DNA of 64,000 nt, taken from assembly GCA_964603595.1 (NCBI GenBank), contig CAZRVN010000002.1:1-64000 (forward strand). Direction: 5' to 3'. The position numbers and the translations under genes are program-made. Origin of the DNA: JAQVEM01 sp964603595. GTDB taxonomy: Bacteria; Actinomycetota; Humimicrobiia; Humimicrobiales; Humimicrobiaceae. The first letter of the stretch is position 1, and every line of letters begins with the position of its first letter. The notes under the pieces were generated by a model. The model had not been told where the DNA came from. It did no database searches and worked only from the letters and a program-made list of their open reading frames with translations. Positions 61,637 to 64,000 of the stretch are shown here, piece by piece.

Positions 61637-62149
61637 GTGATAATATTCCAAGCTTCTTAATCTATAAGGGTAGTTAGTGGATCAATCTTGTGAAGAATAC
61701 TTTAGGAGATATTCCACTTATAACACTATAGTTCACAATACCGTCATTATAGGAACTATATCGAACTTAAAAGGGTATAGTTAACAAAATCGGAACTATA
61801 TCACAAAAAAATGCTACTCTATCTGATAAAAGAACATTCACACTTAAAGCAATAATCCTGGTTTGAGCCTCATCTAAATTGACTGCAAATAAGCCATATT
61901 TGCGTAAATCCATTAACTACCAATTTGCAATAATAGCTATTACTTAAATATTGTATTAATGTATATGCACTTAGGCACAATTAAATAACACTTTAAAGTA
62001 AAACCCTCTTTTTTATACTGTCTCATTTGTCTCATTTTATCCTGACCACAATGCTCAGCCACTTTTAAGACAATTATGTCACAGATATCTTAACTTTACT
62101 CCTTTAAAGAATTCTATATTTTTATAAATTCGCAACCATTTTTATGTAT
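61637..62149. other. Non-coding stretch with alternating short inverted half-sites
   Basis: I see no gene in this part of the 935-base gap. At 61727-61800 the half-site TATAGTT or its complement AACTATA occurs four times in alternating orientation (61727, 61754, 61776, 61794), twice within GGAACTATATC. It could be the end of a lost mobile element or an operator cluster. The rest is AT-rich and unremarkable. Confidence 0.4.
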
Positions 62150-62360
62150 GTCATGGTATTAAAAGTGTTTTTGCAGTATTTCTTCATGAGATAAATAAAG
62201 AAGAGGATGCCGCAATTATAGCAAAAAAAATACGTGGTTCACTAAAAAAACCTTTTATTTTAGATGGGGGAAAATAACCGCTGCTATAAGTGTCGGCATC
62301 TCGATATTTCCCGAGCATAAAAAAAATAGAAATGGCTACTGTTTATATAGTAGGAATTAA
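62150..62360 (+). pseudogene. Remnant of a GGDEF (diguanylate cyclase) domain gene
   Basis: One frame reads AVFLHEINKEEDAAIIAKKI then RGSLKKPFILDGGK to a stop at about 62277. The next frame continues KITAAISVGISIFPEH and GYCLYSRN. Together, over one frameshift, this matches the half of a GGDEF domain that follows the GGDEF motif (the EEDA..IA..IR, PF.LDG and (A/V)(S)(V/I)GI..(F/Y)P elements). The motif itself and everything upstream are gone. Confidence 0.75.
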
Positions 62361-62497
62361 TCAGGTATTTTTTATCTCCCCGTCTTGGACGCATTTATAA
62401 CTTCTGAGGTATTAAGTCTATATATAAATGTCAATAATTAGAAATAGTTTTGATCAATAAAAATTTGAAATTTGTAAGATAAAAAAAAATTTAAACA

Positions 62498-62525
62498 TTG
62501 ACAATATATCCGTTTTAGATATATA
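62498..62525 (+). promoter_or_regulatory. Promoter of the right-hand padR gene
   Basis: TTGACA (62498-62503) and TATATA (62520-62525) are separated by 16 bases, about 45 bases before the padR start. The spacer is filled by the first of two palindromic operators. Confidence 0.6.
62504..62524. promoter_or_regulatory. Predicted PadR operator 1
   Basis: ATATATC and GATATAT flank the 7-base centre CGTTTTA, giving a dyad over 21 bases that fills the promoter spacer. A near-identical site begins 34 bases downstream at 62538. The palindromic form and place fit autorepression by the PadR protein encoded next. Confidence 0.6.
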
Positions 62526-62537
62526 AGAAACTAATAA

Positions 62538-62558
62538 ATATATCTGTTTTCGATATAC
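62538..62558. promoter_or_regulatory. Predicted PadR operator 2
   Basis: ATATATC, a centre of TGTTTTC, and GATATAC repeat the first operator with only three differences in 21 bases. It lies downstream of the promoter, 13 bases before the padR start codon. Confidence 0.6.
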
Positions 62559-62571
62559 AAGGTAAATTAAC

Positions 62572-62940
62572 ATGAGACAAAAACAATACAGTCAAACACT
62601 GACTCCTTCTGTATTTTATATCCTTCTTGCCCTCTGTGATAAAGAAAGACACGGTTATGGGATCATGAAGCAGGCGGAATATGATTCTAATGGAAAAATA
62701 GAAATGGGACCTGGAACACTATATGGTAATATTAAGAGAATGCTTAAAGATAAACTGATAGAAGAAACCTATGAAAGGCCTGATTCAATATCTGATGATG
62801 AAAGGCGAAAATATTACCGATTGACAGAACTTGGCAGAAAAAAATTATCTATGGAGCTAGAGAGATACAACTCTGCTGTAAAACTAGCAAGGAGAAGAAA
62901 TCTTTTACCTGGTATGGAATTATTAAAGCTTTCAAGATAA
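62572..62940 (+). CDS. PadR family transcriptional regulator
   Basis: The 122-residue protein is a PadR-type winged-helix regulator: LTPSVFYILLALCDKERHGYGIM, then the recognition helix region MGPGTLYGNIKRMLKDKLIEE, the wing with RRKYYRLTELGRKKL, and a C-terminal dimerisation helix. It is followed after 4 bases by a membrane protein gene with the YPRSYLKEY prefix motif, a well known PadR partner arrangement. Two palindromes in its promoter region suggest that it represses its own operon. Confidence 0.92.
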   Translation: MRQKQYSQTLTPSVFYILLALCDKERHGYGIMKQAEYDSNGKIEMGPGTLYGNIKRMLKDKLIEETYERPDSISDDERRKYYRLTELGRKKLSMELERYNSAVKLARRRNLLPGMELLKLSR

Positions 62941-62944
62941 GTAT

Positions 62945-63544
62945 ATGAAAAAAATAAATAATAAGGCAATTAGAATTTATAGTCTGCTGCTAAATCTTTA
63001 TCCCAGGTCATATCTTAAAGAATATAAAAATCTCATGGTACAGACCTTTAGGAATATGCTGGAAGACAATAATGATTTCAAAGTATGGTTAAGAGTAGCA
63101 AAGGAGCTCCCAGTGAACCTGTTGGATGAACATTTAGAAAACATAAAAGGGGGAACAATGAAATTAAAAAACAATTCTCGATTAATTATTGCAATCTTGA
63201 TTTCTATTTTATCAGGAGTAGTTGGATTTTTTCTATCTTTTTTAATTGGTGAGGGATTAATGGAAGTGCTCAGCGATGAAATGGCTATGCTTTTAATGTT
63301 TGTCGGTATATCTATTTATAATTTTGCAATATGTCTATTTCTAGGAATATTTTATCCCAAGAGCATTTGGTTTTGCAGCTTTTTAATTAACATAATAGTA
63401 TGGGCTGCTCTTATTGGCAATTTAAAAGGCCCAGGAGAATTTGTTGATCTGTGGTATGGATGGACTGCCCTGATTATCTTTGCATTTGCTGGATCCTATA
63501 CTGGATTAATGTTATCAAGGAAAAAATCAATACAGAATGCCTGA
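62945..63544 (+). CDS. PadR-associated membrane protein with permease-prefix-like N-terminus
   Basis: The 199-residue protein starts with a helical cytoplasmic segment YSLLLNLYPRSYLKEY and MVQTFRNMLED, similar to the LYP..(F/Y)...Y..EM...F.D motif found in proteins encoded next to PadR regulators. After residue 75 it has four hydrophobic segments (about 80-100, 112-132, 140-158, 170-190). It forms a two-gene operon with the PadR gene. The role is unknown and may be as a sensor or effector of envelope stress. Confidence 0.8.
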   Translation: MKKINNKAIRIYSLLLNLYPRSYLKEYKNLMVQTFRNMLEDNNDFKVWLRVAKELPVNLLDEHLENIKGGTMKLKNNSRLIIAILISILSGVVGFFLSFLIGEGLMEVLSDEMAMLLMFVGISIYNFAICLFLGIFYPKSIWFCSFLINIIVWAALIGNLKGPGEFVDLWYGWTALIIFAFAGSYTGLMLSRKKSIQNA

Positions 63545-63597
63545 AAACAATCAAGGTATGATGTCTCTTTGTAACGCTTAAAAGCCATGAGGTCCCC

Positions 63598-63611
63598 TAA
63601 AAACTAGTCCA
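63598..63611. repeat. Possible IS-end remnant
   Basis: TAAAAACTAGTCCA, preceded by GGTCCCC, looks on the minus strand like the TGGACTAGTTTTTAGGGG type of IS terminal repeat, and resembles the sequence at 57187-57201. No transposase lies beside it. The call is tentative. Confidence 0.3.
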
Positions 63612-63662
63612 CTTAAAATGTTATTAATCTGACTTTTTTTTGAGGGAAAGGTCAATTTTCTT

Positions 63663-64000
63663 TTAATTTATAGATTCCATCCAGGTAAAATCAAACACAG
63701 ACTTTGCAATGGTTTTCTCACGTTCTGAATCTTGGATAAGTTCCTGTCTCAGGATAATAACATCAGGCAAATCAATATTAAACTATAGGACACTTAAAAT
63801 ATTAATTCGTTGAAATGTAGTATCTAAACCTGCTCCGATGTTGACTACTATAGCCCTATAATTATTTTCGAGAAATTCCCTGACGATAATGTCAAAGTTA
63901 TAAGGTCATATAGGCCAGACAAACTGGTTACCCCCCGCTTCTCCTTCTTTAGGATTAACCAGGACACATCTATCCACCTCTCTGGCTCCCGTTTTTGCAA
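63663..64000 (-). pseudogene. Decayed leucine carboxyl methyltransferase-like (COG3315) gene, cut by window end
   Basis: On the minus strand the translation reads YNFDIIVREFLENNYRAIVV, NIGAGLDTTFQRI, FNIDLPDVIILRQELI and FDFTWMESIN, with in-frame TGA and TAG stops within it (after PI and after ILSVL). The pattern FD..V..FL, (V/I)(N)(I/L)G(A/C)GLDT.F.R, (W/Y)(F/N)(D/I)(V)DLP.VI.LR and (D)..W follows SAM-dependent methyltransferases of the LCM/PPM1 and polyketide O-methyltransferase type. The N-terminal part may continue outside the window. It is not expected to be functional. Confidence 0.7.

Overview
The window is an AT-rich bacterial chromosome segment carrying about 50 protein genes and six tRNA genes. 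Several lipoprotein signals, an HspR/MerR-like regulator placed before dnaK, an acyltransferase of the PatA/LpxL type, plsY, and the order rsmI-metG-tatD-rsmA-ispE point to a Gram-positive-related anaerobe, perhaps a low-GC uncultured actinobacterial or neighbouring lineage. The only ribonucleotide reductase seen is the B12-dependent class II enzyme, and an NrdR repressor is present. The taxonomic placement is inference.

Layout. 0-2 kb: a minus-strand ABC-2 exporter pair. 2.1-5.7 kb: a PadR-led envelope module (HAAS/DUF1700, DUF4097, GIN-domain lipoprotein, small membrane proteins), followed by a decayed DUF4015 fragment and a mutarotase-like gene. 7-10 kb: nrdJ behind a promoter with two NrdR boxes and a structured leader, then a macrodomain gene. 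10.7-15.2 kb: a second ABC-2 exporter and a FeoA-fusion/FeoB pair. 15.2-22.5 kb: Ca2+ P-type ATPase, acyltransferase, a baeRF-like protein, plsY-nrdR, and a NYN-domain gene behind a leader that looks like an attenuator. 22.8-32 kb: a complete N-acetylglucosamine uptake and breakdown cluster (ROK repressor, ABC transporter without its ATPase, NagZ-type GH3, ROK-like sugar kinase, NagA). 32-40.4 kb: a PAS-GGDEF-degenerate HD-GYP protein, then the chaperone cluster MerR-dnaK-hsp20-cbpA-clpB with no grpE. 40.5-46.2 kb: envelope and ion genes (PlsC-like, Mut7-C, YihY, MgtC, site-2 protease, HAD, YtxH). 46.3-46.7 kb: a Lys-Glu-Val-Asp-Phe tRNA cluster. 46.9-50.6 kb: pstSCA-phoU without pstB. 50.6-57 kb: a Trk/Kch-type K+ channel, rsmI (probably AUU start), metG, tatD, rsmA, ispE and tRNA-Gln.

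The last 7 kb, from tRNA-Gln onward, looks like an accessory island. It holds two tandem related exported proteins (one with a seven-repeat beta-propeller), degraded copies of the tRNA 3' end, an IS3-family transposase remnant, a small membrane protein, a GGDEF remnant, a PadR regulator with two matching operators, a membrane partner, and a decayed leucine-carboxyl-methyltransferase-like gene at the right edge.

No CRISPR array, prophage or recognisable defence operon was seen. The strongest candidates for new biology are regulatory (NrdR boxes plus switchable leader, the NYN-gene attenuator, the PadR operators), the AUU start of rsmI, the degenerate HD-GYP domain, and the uncharacterised exported protein pair in the tRNA-Gln island.
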